From assembly GCF_002896855.1 (NCBI RefSeq), contig NZ_CP021850.1, positions 62,001 to 126,000 on the forward strand: a stretch of DNA of 64,000 nt, written 5' to 3'. The notes beneath the pieces are model-generated. The model searched no databases. It saw nothing but the letters and a program-made list of their open reading frames with translations, and had not been told where the DNA came from. This document shows positions 40,130 to 50,385 of the stretch, in pieces. Made by a program: the position numbers and the translations under genes. Each line of letters starts with the position of its first letter. Within the stretch, counting starts at the first letter, position 1. This DNA is from Clostridium thermosuccinogenes (GTDB taxonomy: Bacteria > Bacillota > Clostridia > Acetivibrionales > DSM-5807).

Positions 40130-41137
40130 ATGTATAAAATACTTATCAAGGAAAAGGTATTAAAAGACAGGAAATATTTTAAAAGCTGCCATGCATCCAC
40201 ACTTACGGTGCTTCCGAATGGAAATATACTATCCGCATGGTTCGGAGGAACGCAAGAGGGAGCCGATGATGTTGCCATATGGGGAGCAGTGCGGGAAAAC
40301 GATTCATGGTCGGAGCCTTTCAAAATTGCGGATGAGGAAGGACTGCCCCACTGGAATCCTGTGCTCTTCACAAGAGGCGGCAGGGTATTCCTCTTCTACA
40401 AGGTAGGGCATGAGATCAGTGATTGGTACACAAGGTATACGGTTTCGGAGGATAACGGTAAAACATGGTCTGAGCCTGTTGAACTGGTAAAGGGTGACAG
40501 GGGAGGAAGAGGACCTGTGAAAAACAAAATGCTGGTTCTTTCCAACGGAGCATGGATTGCGCCTGCTTCAACGGAAAAAGGCATGTGGAAAGCCTTTGCG
40601 GATATATCCTATGATGATGGGCGGACATGGTTAAGAAGCGAGGATATCTGTATCGATTTCCTGAAGCATAGCCCGGCTGATACTGATAATGCAACGGTTT
40701 CTGAGCAATCCTTTCTGAGGAGGGGAGTGATACAGCCAACCCTTTGGGAATCGGAGCCAGGCAAAGTCCATATGCTTCTTAGGAGCACGGAAGGGTTCAT
40801 ATATAGAAGCGATTCGGAAGACTACGGAAAAAGTTGGTCGGAAGCATATCCAACAGCGCTTCCTAACAACAACAGCGGCATAGATCTGGTAAGGCTGGGT
40901 AATGGCGTGCTGTACCTCGCATACAACCCTATAGGGGAGAACTGGGGACCGAGAACACCCATAGTGCTGGCTGCTTCCTCAGACAATGGCATCTCATGGA
41001 AGGAGCAGCTGGTGTTGGACGATGGCCCCGGAGAATTTTCCTATCCGGCGGTTATTTCCGACGGGGAGGATATTTTAATTACATACACGTGGAAGAGGGA
41101 AAATATCGCTTTCTGGAGGATATCCACCCAGGTGTGA
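40130..41137 (+). CDS. Sialidase-like BNR repeat protein (cytoplasmic)
   Basis: 335 residues forming a six-bladed beta-propeller with four Asp boxes (SEDNGKTW, SYDDGRTW, SEDYGKSW, SSDNGISW). The N-terminal motif WFGGTQEGADDVAIWGA is typical of the BNR_2 sialidase-like group. No signal peptide, so it would act on imported oligosaccharides. Members of this group include exo-sialidases and other glycan-active enzymes; the true substrate is not certain. GGAG lies upstream of ATG 40130. Confidence 0.82.
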   Translation: MYKILIKEKVLKDRKYFKSCHASTLTVLPNGNILSAWFGGTQEGADDVAIWGAVRENDSWSEPFKIADEEGLPHWNPVLFTRGGRVFLFYKVGHEISDWYTRYTVSEDNGKTWSEPVELVKGDRGGRGPVKNKMLVLSNGAWIAPASTEKGMWKAFADISYDDGRTWLRSEDICIDFLKHSPADTDNATVSEQSFLRRGVIQPTLWESEPGKVHMLLRSTEGFIYRSDSEDYGKSWSEAYPTALPNNNSGIDLVRLGNGVLYLAYNPIGENWGPRTPIVLAASSDNGISWKEQLVLDDGPGEFSYPAVISDGEDILITYTWKRENIAFWRISTQV

Positions 41138-41267
41138 TTTAAAAGCATGGAGCAAGGAAGAATGGCGGGAATTTGCTTTTTCGATGGTGCCGTGAGGTGG
41201 ATTTGCATGGGATAAGACAATAAGCCTGTTTCAGAATGTCCGGCTTTAAAAGAAAAGGAGGATGGGT

Positions 41268-42059
41268 ATGAATTTCAGAGACAAAGTATGTGTTGTGACA
41301 GGTGGAGCGCTCGGCATCGGCCGATGCCTTACAAGAGAATTTGCAAAAGCTGGGTCAAAGGTGGCTTTTATCGATATGAATAAGGAGGCTGGAGAGGAGA
41401 ATCTCGAGTTTATAAAACAAAAGGGAGGAGAAGCTCTTTTCTATTGTGGAGATGTTGCACGGGAAGAAGATTTGATTAATTTTAAAGATGAAGTAATCAA
41501 CCGTTTCGGGAGGGTTGATTATCTCATTAACAATGCCGGGTTGAGCCGGAGGGGCATTCTGTCATCCTGCAGCTATGACGACTTCAACTATGTATTGAAG
41601 GTGGGAATCACTGCTCCCTACTACCTCACAAAGCTATTTCTTCCACATTTCAGCCGGGGAGGCTCCGTCGTGAATATTTCCTCCACCCGGGCCATGATGT
41701 CCCAGGCTGATACCGAAAGCTACACTGCGGCAAAGGGAGGAGTTTCGGCCTTGACTCATGCCCTGGCAGTAAGCCTTGCCGGGAGAGTCAGGGTTAATTC
41801 GGTTTCTCCCGGGTGGATTGATACCGGAGCTTATCATGATGAAAACTATCACCCTGCCTATACGGAGGCTGATACCGCCCAGCATCCGTCGGGCAGAGTG
41901 GGAGAGCCGATGGATATAGCCCGGGTAGTTATGTTCCTATGTGATGAGGAAAACAGCTTCATCACAGGGGAAAACATCACGGTGGATGGAGGTATGACCA
42001 AATTGATGATTTACAGCGGGGATGAAGGTTGGGAATACAAGGTGACTAAACGCACATAA
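41268..42059 (+). CDS. Short-chain dehydrogenase/reductase
   Basis: 263 residues from ATG 41268 (AAAAGGAGG 6 bases before it). SDR features: VCVVTGGALGIGRCLTREFAKAG, NNAGLSRRG, catalytic SS(T)...YTAAKGG and NSVSPGWIDT, ending GENITVDGGMTKLMIYSGDEGWEYK. NAD(P)-dependent; the setting beside a fucosidase suggests a sugar substrate such as fucose or its lactone pathway intermediate, but this is inference. Confidence 0.9.
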   Translation: MNFRDKVCVVTGGALGIGRCLTREFAKAGSKVAFIDMNKEAGEENLEFIKQKGGEALFYCGDVAREEDLINFKDEVINRFGRVDYLINNAGLSRRGILSSCSYDDFNYVLKVGITAPYYLTKLFLPHFSRGGSVVNISSTRAMMSQADTESYTAAKGGVSALTHALAVSLAGRVRVNSVSPGWIDTGAYHDENYHPAYTEADTAQHPSGRVGEPMDIARVVMFLCDEENSFITGENITVDGGMTKLMIYSGDEGWEYKVTKRT

Positions 42060-42200
42060 GGATCTGCCTTTAGTTGATTTTGCTCTGTTTGAATCAAATA
42101 TTATTTTAGTTTATTACTATATTGCCAAAAGGGGCTTAATGTGGAAGAATTATATGTATATTAAAATAGTACATTATTTCTATATTCGGAGGGTCTTTCA

Positions 42201-43463
42201 ATGATTGCAAAGCTAAAACCTACCCCCCGTCAGCTGGAATATCAGGACTGGGAATTTGGACTTTTTGTGCATTTTGGCATCAGGACTTTTTATGAGGGCC
42301 ACAGGGACTGGGACGGCAAGGAGATGGATGCGGCCGCATTCAATCCTACCCAGTTGGATTGTGAACAGTGGATAAGTACGGCCAAGGAAGCGGGGATGAA
42401 ATATGCCGTTCTTGTGGCAAAACATCATGATGGTTTCGCCAACTGGCCTTCAAAATACACGGATTTTTCCGTGGCAGCGTCTCCCTGGAAGGAAGGAAAA
42501 GGGGATGTCGTAAGGGAATTTGTCGACGCATGCCGCAAATATGATATGAAGGTTGGCCTATACTACTCTCCTGCCGACGCATCCACCAACAAAATCAAGA
42601 GAACGGATAAAGAATATGACGATTACTTTATTTCCCAGATAAGCGAATTGCTTACGGGATATGGGGAAATAGACATACTGTGGTTTGACGGCTGCGGTTC
42701 CGAAAACCATCAGTATGACTGGAAACGCATAATAGGGGAAATAAGAAGAATGCAGCCGAACATCCTCATATTCAACATGGGAGATCCGGATTTCCGCTGG
42801 GTAGGAAATGAAGCTGGAATTGCGCCATACCCCTGCTGGAACGTGGTGGATTCGGTGCCCTTCTCCATTCAGACAGACAGGCTGGACCGCTTTGACGATA
42901 GAGGTTATATGTGGCTCCCTGCCGAATGCGACTGCATGATGAGGGAGCACAACTGGTTTTACAGCGATAGCGATGAGCAGGACGTAAAAAGTCTTGATCG
43001 TTTGATGGGGATGTACTACTATTCAGTGGGAAGAGGGGCAAATCTGCTGCTCAACATCGGGCCGGACCGGAGAGGACTTCTTCCTGACAAGGACAGGCAG
43101 AGGCTTATAGAATTCGGAAACGAGATTAGAAGGCGTTTTTCCAACCCGCTGGCTTCCACATCCGATTTTGCAAAAGACGGTCTGAAATGGTCATATAACT
43201 GTACCAAGCCTGTATTATTTGATCATATGGTTATAAAAGAGGATCTGAGAGAAGGGGAAAATGTCCGGAGATTTCGAATTGTTGTTGTACCCTATCCCTA
43301 TGGGCAGGAGATTACAATTTATGAAGGTATGAACATAGGACATAAGGCCATATGCAGTTTCCCTCCAATAAAAGCCGGAAAGGTTATGCTGGAAATAACC
43401 GAAGCGGACGAGGAACCAACCATATCAAGCATTGAGCTGTACTATGCCGGTGGAAAATGCTAA
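42201..43463 (+). CDS. GH29 alpha-L-fucosidase (cytoplasmic)
   Basis: 420 residues. GH29 signatures: FGLFVHFGIRTFYEG, AKHHDGFANWPSKYTDFS (about 74-91) and the nucleophile region DILWFDGCG with Asp at about 163; later YYYSVGRGANLLLNIGPDRRGLLPD. It releases L-fucose from glycans. It lacks a signal peptide, so it should act inside the cell on imported oligosaccharides. A short beta-sandwich-like tail follows the catalytic barrel. GGAGG precedes ATG 42201. Confidence 0.92.
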   Translation: MIAKLKPTPRQLEYQDWEFGLFVHFGIRTFYEGHRDWDGKEMDAAAFNPTQLDCEQWISTAKEAGMKYAVLVAKHHDGFANWPSKYTDFSVAASPWKEGKGDVVREFVDACRKYDMKVGLYYSPADASTNKIKRTDKEYDDYFISQISELLTGYGEIDILWFDGCGSENHQYDWKRIIGEIRRMQPNILIFNMGDPDFRWVGNEAGIAPYPCWNVVDSVPFSIQTDRLDRFDDRGYMWLPAECDCMMREHNWFYSDSDEQDVKSLDRLMGMYYYSVGRGANLLLNIGPDRRGLLPDKDRQRLIEFGNEIRRRFSNPLASTSDFAKDGLKWSYNCTKPVLFDHMVIKEDLREGENVRRFRIVVVPYPYGQEITIYEGMNIGHKAICSFPPIKAGKVMLEITEADEEPTISSIELYYAGGKC

Positions 43464-43661
43464 ATTTCAGAGATGCCATCATCACAGTTTTTCTTTAATA
43501 TAAGGCCTACCGGAGTGCTTTCGGAGAGCAAAAAGAAGTAAGAGCAGGAGGCCTTGGAAGGTTAGGCCAACACAGCAAGGATAAAAAGCGTAAGGAGGTT
43601 GGCCGGCTTGAGAGAAAATGAGATAGCGTTTTCAAAAGAGGCTTTTGCTATCCTTTGACAT

Positions 43662-43706
43662 GAAAAAGACATGCCCTACCTTGAGTGAGGTGCATGTCTT
43701 TTTTTG
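43662..43706. terminator. Terminator between fucosidase and glnN
   Basis: Stem AAAAAGACATGC / GCATGTCTTTTT with T tract on the plus strand; the plus-strand A run lets it serve glnN on the other strand as well. Confidence 0.75.
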
Positions 43707-43799
43707 ATATTAAGGCTGCTTTGGATTTGGAAAGAGGTTCTTTTGTAAAGAGCGAGTAAAATTTGCAGCCGAAGCGCTAAAAGTTTCCATATTGCAGTT

Positions 43800-45902
43800 T
43801 TATACGTTAAACAGGAGCTCCGAGTAAGTCGGGAATGGCCACAAGTCTTTCGGAACGATGGCTTCCAGCAGGTCGGCGTCCGCACGCAGAGCTTCCATCG
43901 CAGGGATTACAAGGTTTTTGTATGCCACCGCTTCCTTATAGGCGTCATGTTCTGCGCAAGCTTCTTCCACAGCTTTTTCCAGAGCAGAAATGTTGCTGCT
44001 GAAAGAGTTGATAACTCCGGATATTTCGGTGAGGGCTGACACCTGAGCAGAAACATCAACCGGACATCCTGTTGCTTTTATAGAGTTTACAGTGTCGGAC
44101 AAATCCTTGCAGTACCGGAAGGCTGCAGGCAGTATTTCGGTTTTTGCCATGGACAACATGGTTAAAGCTTCTATGTTGATAGTTTTGATGTAGTTTTCCA
44201 GCATTATCGCATATCTGGATTCAATTTCGGTTTTCGACAATACTCCATGTCTTGTAAAGAGCTCCACATTCTTTTCCTTTATAAACATCGGGATGCAATC
44301 GACAGTGGATTTCAAGTTGTAAAGGCCCCTCTTTTCAGCTTCGGCAACCCATTCCTCAGAATAGTTGTTGCCATTGAAAATAATGCGTTTATGTGTTTTT
44401 ACCACTTCCGACAGGAGGGCTTTTAATTCTGCATGGAAATCTTCAGCCTTTTCCAGGCGGTCGGCAAATCTCATGAGCACGTCGGCAACAATTGTGTTAA
44501 GAACATAGTTGGGGTCGGCAATGGAAGCTGAGGAACCCACCATGCGGAATTCGAACTTGTTTCCTGTAAAGGCAAAGGGTGAGGTTCTGTTTCTGTCGGT
44601 GGCATCCTTGGGGAGCTTAGGCAGGCTGGTTACACCTATTTCCAAGGTCTCGTAAACTTCTTTCCCTTCAGCCTTGCCGTTTTCAAGCTGTAACAATATA
44701 TCTGTAAGCTGGTCGCCCAGGAATATGGAAACTATTGCCGGAGGCGCTTCGTTGGCACCCAAGCGGTGGTCATTTCCGGCGCTGGCAACGGAAAGACGCA
44801 GAAGATCTGCATACTCATCCACAGCTTTTATAACAGCGCATAGGAATACCAGGAACTGTGCGTTTTCACAGGGTGTGCTGCCCGGGTCCAGAAGGTTCTG
44901 CCCGTCATCCGTAGACATGGACCAGTTGTTGTGTTTGCCTGAACCGTTTACCCCGGCAAAGGGTTTTTCATGCAGAAGGCAGGCGAGGTTGTGCCGAAGG
45001 GCTACTTTTTTCATAAGCTCCATGGTGAGCTGGTTATGGTCTGTAGCTATGTTTGAAGTGCTGAAAATGGGAGCCAGCTCATGCTGCGCAGGTGCAACCT
45101 CATTATGCTTGGTTTTTGCTGATATGCCCAGTTTCCACAGTTCTCTGTCCAATTCCTTCATATATTCGGAAATCCGTTCCTTTAAGCTTCCAAAATAGTG
45201 GTCTTCCAGCTCCTGACCTTTGGGAGGCTTTGCTCCAAACAGGGTCCTTCCGGTCATGATCAAGTCCTTGCGCTTGGTATATAAATCTTTATCCACCAGG
45301 AAATATTCCTGCTCTGGGCCGACGGTGGTGGTTACCTTTGTGGCCGTCGTGTTTCCAAACAGACGGAGCACTCTTATTGCCTGCTTGGACAGGGCTTCCA
45401 TGGAGCGGAGAAGGGGTGTTTTCTTGTCCAGAACTTCTCCCGTATAAGAACAGAAGGCTGTAGGAATGTACAATGTCCCGTCCTTTATGAATGCCGGGGA
45501 AGTACAGTCCCAAGCAGTATATCCCCGGGCTTCAAATGTGGCCCGCAATCCGCCGGAAGGAAAGCTTGAGGCATCAGGCTCGCCTTTGATGAGATCCTTG
45601 CCGCTGAATTCCATTATGACTTTGCCGTCATGGGTGGGAGATATGAAACTGTCATGCTTTTCCGCGGTAATTCCAGTAAGAGGCTGGAACCAGTGGGTGA
45701 AGTGGGTGGCGCCTTTTTCAATTGCCCAGTCCTTCATAGCGTTTGCCACAACTTCCGCAATGTTTTCGTCCAGGGGCAGCCCATTATCTATCGTCTTTTT
45801 AAGGGATTTGTAGGCTGCCTTGGGGAGTCTTTCGCGCATAACCGCATCATTGAATACCGATATTCCGAAAATGTCGATGACTTTCGTTTCATTGTTTGCC
45901 AT
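43800..45902 (-). CDS. glnN: Type III glutamine synthetase GlnN
   Basis: 700 residues from ATG 45902, chosen because TTAGGAGGTT lies just upstream; the upstream in-frame extension lacks such a site. GSIII features: [93 protein letters not shown] and [15 protein letters not shown]. It ligates ammonia to glutamate. It stands alone with a terminator hairpin in its leader, suggesting RNA-level control by nitrogen status. Confidence 0.96.
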   Translation of the reverse strand: MANNETKVIDIFGISVFNDAVMRERLPKAAYKSLKKTIDNGLPLDENIAEVVANAMKDWAIEKGATHFTHWFQPLTGITAEKHDSFISPTHDGKVIMEFSGKDLIKGEPDASSFPSGGLRATFEARGYTAWDCTSPAFIKDGTLYIPTAFCSYTGEVLDKKTPLLRSMEALSKQAIRVLRLFGNTTATKVTTTVGPEQEYFLVDKDLYTKRKDLIMTGRTLFGAKPPKGQELEDHYFGSLKERISEYMKELDRELWKLGISAKTKHNEVAPAQHELAPIFSTSNIATDHNQLTMELMKKVALRHNLACLLHEKPFAGVNGSGKHNNWSMSTDDGQNLLDPGSTPCENAQFLVFLCAVIKAVDEYADLLRLSVASAGNDHRLGANEAPPAIVSIFLGDQLTDILLQLENGKAEGKEVYETLEIGVTSLPKLPKDATDRNRTSPFAFTGNKFEFRMVGSSASIADPNYVLNTIVADVLMRFADRLEKAEDFHAELKALLSEVVKTHKRIIFNGNNYSEEWVAEAEKRGLYNLKSTVDCIPMFIKEKNVELFTRHGVLSKTEIESRYAIMLENYIKTINIEALTMLSMAKTEILPAAFRYCKDLSDTVNSIKATGCPVDVSAQVSALTEISGVINSFSSNISALEKAVEEACAEHDAYKEAVAYKNLVIPAMEALRADADLLEAIVPKDLWPFPTYSELLFNV

Positions 45903-45934
45903 AATATAACCTCCTAAAATACATTTTTTAAAAT

Positions 45935-45979
45935 ATAAAAAAGGCGTTTCCAATCAACAGATGTTGATTTCGAAACGCC
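45935..45979 (-). terminator. Leader attenuator of glnN
   Basis: On the minus strand GGCGTTTC (45979-45972) pairs with GAAACGCC, with an inner ATCAACA / TGTTGAT stem, followed by TTTTTTATATTTT, all before the glnN ribosome binding site. A terminator here must be bypassed for expression. Confidence 0.8.
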
Positions 45980-46204
45980 ATTGTTTCAAAACATAATATT
46001 GTACTAAAGTTTCTATTAAATTTTCACTTAAGTTTATAAGCAATTAAAAATATTAATCTGCTCAAAAACCGGTGGTAAATAACCATCGTTTTTTAATATT
46101 ATAGGCTTATTTCAAAGCTCCGGGATGATGTTCGGGAAAAGCAAACATCTCTACGCCTGAAGGTTTTGGTCAAAAGCATTGGAACGCTGTTTTCCCATCC
46201 CTTC

Positions 46205-47512
46205 TTATGGGTCCAGATGGGTCAAATCCCTGGGGAACAGGCTTGCCTGTCGGATATTCTGGAGATCCAGAAGCTTCATCACCAGGCGTTCAAGACCGAT
46301 ACCCAAGCCTCCGTGGGGAGGCATGCCATACTTGAATATATCAAGGTATGTCCTGAAATCATCAGGATTCAACCCCATTTTCTGCATTTTTGCTACCTGC
46401 TCCTTATAATTATGGATGCGCTGGCCTCCGGTGGTGATTTCAAGCCCTCGGAACAACAGGTCGAAGCTTAGGGCCAGCTTGTCGTTTTCGGGATCATTCA
46501 TTGCGTAAAATGGCCGTTTTGCTGCCGGAAAGTGGGTGATGAATATGAACTCGCTGCCAAACTTTTCTTTTGCATAATTGCACAGCTTCACTTCATCCTC
46601 CGGCTCCAGATCGTATTTTCTGGGGCTGCCTATGGCTTCTAAAGCCTCAAAAAAGGTTAATACCGGTATTGAATCTATCTCCGGAAGCACAGCACCTGTT
46701 ATTTCCAGCTCATTTTTATAATGCTCCCTTAAATGCTGGAGAATGTGCTTGAGCATAGCTGTTTCCATGTTCATAACATCCGTCATGTCATCTATGAAGC
46801 CCATTTCAAAGTCCAGGCCGATATATTCATTCAAATGCCTCGTGGTATTATGCCTTTCCGCCCTATAAACCGGTCCTATTTCAAACACTCTGTCAAAAAA
46901 GGCAACGCAGGTTTGCTTATAAAATTGAGGACTTTGAGCCAAAAAGGCATTTTTGTCGAAGTACTTCAAGGTAAAAATGTTCGCCCCGCCTTCAGCTCCT
47001 GCTGCCACGATCTTGGGGGAGTGAATTTCTGTAAACCCTTCTTTAAGCATAAATTCACGGAAGCCTGACACAACTCCTTCCGAAATTTTGAATGCCGCTC
47101 TTTCATAAGGGTTTCTCAAGGCTACGCTTCTGTATTCGAGGTTGGTCTCAATGGAGCAGCCGAGATGTTTATTAGATACGTGAAGAGGGTAATCGGCTTC
47201 AGGAAGCGATAATATATCAAAGCTTTCCAGGATGATTTCCAGTTGGTAATTTGCTCTTTTATCCTCTTTCACCTGGCCGGTAATATTTATATAACATCCC
47301 TCTTTAAGCGCGGAAATATCACTGGTGCAGATCTTTTCATCATGAACCGACTGAATGAGGTATCTGCCGGTTCGGAGGATCACAAAGGCAAAACCGCTCA
47401 TGTATCTGATTTTATGAACGCAGGCGGAAAATGCAACCCTTTGTCCCACTGAAGCTTTCAACTCATCAATGGTTATGCATTTTTTTAATTTGAGACCATC
47501 CAGAGTCAACAT
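46205..47512 (-). CDS. Archaeal-type aspartyl-tRNA synthetase (probably non-discriminating, AspS2)
   Basis: 435 residues: an OB-fold anticodon-binding domain (about 25-110), then a class II core with ERAAFKISEGVVSGFREFMLKEGFTEIHSPKIVAAGAEGGANIF (motif 1 region), FLAQSPQFYKQ, RAERHNTTRHLNEYIGLDFEMG (motif 2) and GGLGIGLERLVMKLL (motif 3). The shortness and GGANIF/QSPQFYKQ features are those of the archaeal type. It follows gatB by 3 bases. With GatCAB it probably charges tRNA-Asn with Asp for amidation. Confidence 0.9.
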   Translation of the reverse strand: MLTLDGLKLKKCITIDELKASVGQRVAFSACVHKIRYMSGFAFVILRTGRYLIQSVHDEKICTSDISALKEGCYINITGQVKEDKRANYQLEIILESFDILSLPEADYPLHVSNKHLGCSIETNLEYRSVALRNPYERAAFKISEGVVSGFREFMLKEGFTEIHSPKIVAAGAEGGANIFTLKYFDKNAFLAQSPQFYKQTCVAFFDRVFEIGPVYRAERHNTTRHLNEYIGLDFEMGFIDDMTDVMNMETAMLKHILQHLREHYKNELEITGAVLPEIDSIPVLTFFEALEAIGSPRKYDLEPEDEVKLCNYAKEKFGSEFIFITHFPAAKRPFYAMNDPENDKLALSFDLLFRGLEITTGGQRIHNYKEQVAKMQKMGLNPDDFRTYLDIFKYGMPPHGGLGIGLERLVMKLLDLQNIRQASLFPRDLTHLDP

Positions 47513-47515
47513 CCG

Positions 47516-48937
47516 TTACCCTCCTTTCAATGCTTTAGTGAGTTCTTCCCTGATTATTTTGGGGTTGGAGCCTTTGCCCAACTTTCTTGTAACCTGTCCC
47601 ATAAGGAAGCCAAACACTTTTTCACTGCCGGCTTTGTATTCGTCCACGGCTTTTTGATTCTGATCCATAACTTCTTTTATAGCAGCTATTACGGCATCGA
47701 CATTCGTATCCATCAAAAAGCCGTTCTCTTTTGCGATAACTTCAGGCTTGCCGCCTTTTTCAAACATTATGCGCAGAATGTCCTTCGCTGCATTTTTGCT
47801 GATCTTGCTTTCATCGGAAAGCCTGACCAACTGGGCTATTTCCGAAGGAGAAAACGCAAGAGAATCTATAGATGCTTCGTTTTTATTCAACTGGTGCAAA
47901 AGCTCCACCAGTATAAAATTAGCTATGCCCTTGTAGTTCGGGTATTCCGCCACTGCATTGTCATAAAAATCCGACAGCGCTTTATCACTTATTATAAGCC
48001 TTGCATCGTCTTCCGAAAGACCAAAATCCTTTGTGTACTCCTCAAATCTTTTTTGCGGCATCTTTGGCAGAGAGGCCTTTATATTTTTTATGTCTTCTTC
48101 CGTGAAGATGACGGCTGGTATGTCAGGCTCGGGGAAGTAGCGGTAATCATGGGCTTCTTCCTTGGAACGCAGGGCATTGGTGGTGCCACGGTTGTCATTG
48201 AAGCGCCTCGTTTCCTGTACGACCTTTCCCCCGCTGTCCAAAATCTCGCTCTGACGGCTTATTTCGTATTCTATCGCCCTAACTATGGATTTCAGTGAGT
48301 TCAGGTTTTTAATTTCTGCCCTCGTGCCTAACTGGGCAGAGCCTTCCGGCATAATTGAGATATTGACATCCACCCTCAGAGACCCTTCTTCCATCTTGCA
48401 GTCGCACACGCCTGCATATCTGAGCCTCAAAGAAACAGCTTCCACAAAGGCTCTGGCTTCTTCGGCGGAAGAAATATCCGGCTCCGTAACAATTTCTATC
48501 AGAGGAACCCCGCAGCGATTAAAATCGGCCAGGGATATGCCTTCAAAATCGTCGTGAATGAGTTTTCCTGCATCCTCTTCCAGGTGGATGCGGTTAATGC
48601 GTATTATCTTTCCACCGATATCAACGCCTCCGTTGATGCATACCGGCTTGTCAAACTGAGTTATCTGGTAAGCCTTCGGTAAATCGGGGTAAAAATAGTT
48701 TTTGCGGTCGAAGCTGTTGTACATGTTTATAGCGCAATCCAGGGACAGCCCTGCTTTTACTGCATATTCCACAGCCTTTTTATTTAAAACCGGCAGCGTC
48801 CCCGGGAGTCCCGCACATCGTGGACAGCAGCGGGTGTTTTGCTCACCTCCGAACTGGGCGGAGCATGTGCAGAAAACCTTTGAGGAGGTAGACAATTCGG
48901 CATGGATTTCCAGACCTATAACTGGAATATATCTCAT
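47516..48937 (-). CDS. gatB: Asp/Glu-tRNA amidotransferase subunit B
   Basis: 473 residues. GatB start IPVIGLEIHAELSTSSKVFCTCSAQFGGEQNTRCCPRCAGLPGTLPVLNKKAVEYA with zinc-binding cysteines, LPKAYQITQFDKPVC, then the YqeY-like tail domain ending GFLMGQVTRKLGKGSNPKIIREELTKALKG. It phosphorylates the misacylated tRNA and transfers ammonia from GatA. It overlaps gatA by four bases. Confidence 0.96.
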   Translation of the reverse strand: MRYIPVIGLEIHAELSTSSKVFCTCSAQFGGEQNTRCCPRCAGLPGTLPVLNKKAVEYAVKAGLSLDCAINMYNSFDRKNYFYPDLPKAYQITQFDKPVCINGGVDIGGKIIRINRIHLEEDAGKLIHDDFEGISLADFNRCGVPLIEIVTEPDISSAEEARAFVEAVSLRLRYAGVCDCKMEEGSLRVDVNISIMPEGSAQLGTRAEIKNLNSLKSIVRAIEYEISRQSEILDSGGKVVQETRRFNDNRGTTNALRSKEEAHDYRYFPEPDIPAVIFTEEDIKNIKASLPKMPQKRFEEYTKDFGLSEDDARLIISDKALSDFYDNAVAEYPNYKGIANFILVELLHQLNKNEASIDSLAFSPSEIAQLVRLSDESKISKNAAKDILRIMFEKGGKPEVIAKENGFLMDTNVDAVIAAIKEVMDQNQKAVDEYKAGSEKVFGFLMGQVTRKLGKGSNPKIIREELTKALKGG

Positions 48938-50385
48938 ATTGACACCTCCTGCCTTTCAAAATTTCTCTCAAAAGCATCGGCGACGCCTATTATAGTTGAT
49001 TCATCAAAGGGACGCCCTACTATGGACATACCTATCGGCATGCCTTTTCCATCATACCCGCAGGTGGTCGATATAGCCGGAAGACCTGCGATATTTACGG
49101 TAACAGTGCATATATCCGCAAGATACATCTTAACCGGGTTGCTTTCCTGCTCACCGATCATATATGCCGTGGTTGGTGCGGTAGGAGTGATTATCACGTC
49201 GCAGGTATTAAATATCCTGTTGTAATCCTCCTTAATTTTCTGCCGAACATAGGCAGCTTTTTTATAATAATCGTCATAATATCCGCTGGAGAGGGCATAG
49301 GTACCCAGGAGTATCCTGCGTTTAACCTCATCTCCGAAGCCTTCCGCCCGGGTGTTTTTTATAAGTTCCTCATAGGATTCGCCGTTTTTGCTCCTGTAAC
49401 CGAATTTTATTCCATCATACCTGGACAGGTTGGAGGATGCCTCTGCCGATGAAATCAAGTAGTAGGCGGCAATGGCATATTTAAGGCTTGGAAAGGACAC
49501 CTCCAACACCTGGCAGCCCATTTTTTCGTATTCTTTGACAGCTGCAAAAACCGCTGCTTTTACCTCTTCGTTTATTCCATCTCCGAAAAATTCCTTTGGA
49601 ATTCCTATTTTTAAATTGTTAAGCGGCATCCCGATTTTGCTGCAGCTGCCTGGTGCACCCCGATGTGCTGTTGTAGGATCGTCGGAATCATATCCGGCAA
49701 TGCTGTCCAGTATTATTCCACAATCCTCTGCACTTTTTGCAATCGGTCCGATCTGGTCCAAGGATGATGCAAAGGCTATGAGACCATAACGGGAAACAGT
49801 CCCGTATGTCGGTTTGAGTCCGGTCACACCGCAAAAGGAAGCCGGCTGCCTTATGGAACCACCGGTATCCGAACCCAGGGAGACAGGTGCCAGTCCTGCA
49901 GCCACCGATACAGCTGCACCTCCGGAAGAGCCTCCCGGAACACGGCTTAAATCATAAGGATTTTTCACGCCTCCGAAATACGAAGTCTGGGAGGAACCTC
50001 CCATAGCGAACTCATCCATATTGGTTTTTCCCAACAACACAGCCCCACAGGCTTTGAGTTTTTTTACCACGGTTGCGTCATAGGGCGGATAAAAATCCTC
50101 AAGCATTTTTGAGGCACAGGTGGTCTTTATATCCTTTGTGCAGATATTGTCTTTCAGGCTCACGGGAATTCCCGTAAGGCTACCGGAAGAACCGGAATCT
50201 ATAAGCTTCTGGGCTTCTTTTGCCTGCAAAAGAGCCTCCTCTTCACAGATAGTGATATAGCTGTTGGTTTTGTGATCCACTTCTTTTATTCTCTTTATAT
50301 AAAGCTCAACAAGCTCAACGGCAGATATTTCCCTCTTGTCAAGCATACTCCTTAAGGAACGCAGATTATGTTTATGTATTTCCAT
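48934..50385 (-). CDS. gatA: Asp/Glu-tRNA amidotransferase subunit A
   Basis: 483 residues of the amidase signature family: catalytic Lys in IPVSLKDNICTKDI and the Ser pair in VPGGSSGGAAVSVAAGLAPVSLGSDTGGSIRQPASFCGVTGLKPTYG. It is the glutaminase that feeds ammonia to GatB. It starts next to the gatC stop. Confidence 0.97.
   Translation of the reverse strand: MEIHKHNLRSLRSMLDKREISAVELVELYIKRIKEVDHKTNSYITICEEEALLQAKEAQKLIDSGSSGSLTGIPVSLKDNICTKDIKTTCASKMLEDFYPPYDATVVKKLKACGAVLLGKTNMDEFAMGGSSQTSYFGGVKNPYDLSRVPGGSSGGAAVSVAAGLAPVSLGSDTGGSIRQPASFCGVTGLKPTYGTVSRYGLIAFASSLDQIGPIAKSAEDCGIILDSIAGYDSDDPTTAHRGAPGSCSKIGMPLNNLKIGIPKEFFGDGINEEVKAAVFAAVKEYEKMGCQVLEVSFPSLKYAIAAYYLISSAEASSNLSRYDGIKFGYRSKNGESYEELIKNTRAEGFGDEVKRRILLGTYALSSGYYDDYYKKAAYVRQKIKEDYNRIFNTCDVIITPTAPTTAYMIGEQESNPVKMYLADICTVTVNIAGLPAISTTCGYDGKGMPIGMSIVGRPFDESTIIGVADAFERNFERQEVSI

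Noticed and set aside
44674-45198. 174-codon plus-strand frame inside glnN
   Set aside because: Shadow of the conserved glutamine synthetase reading frame.
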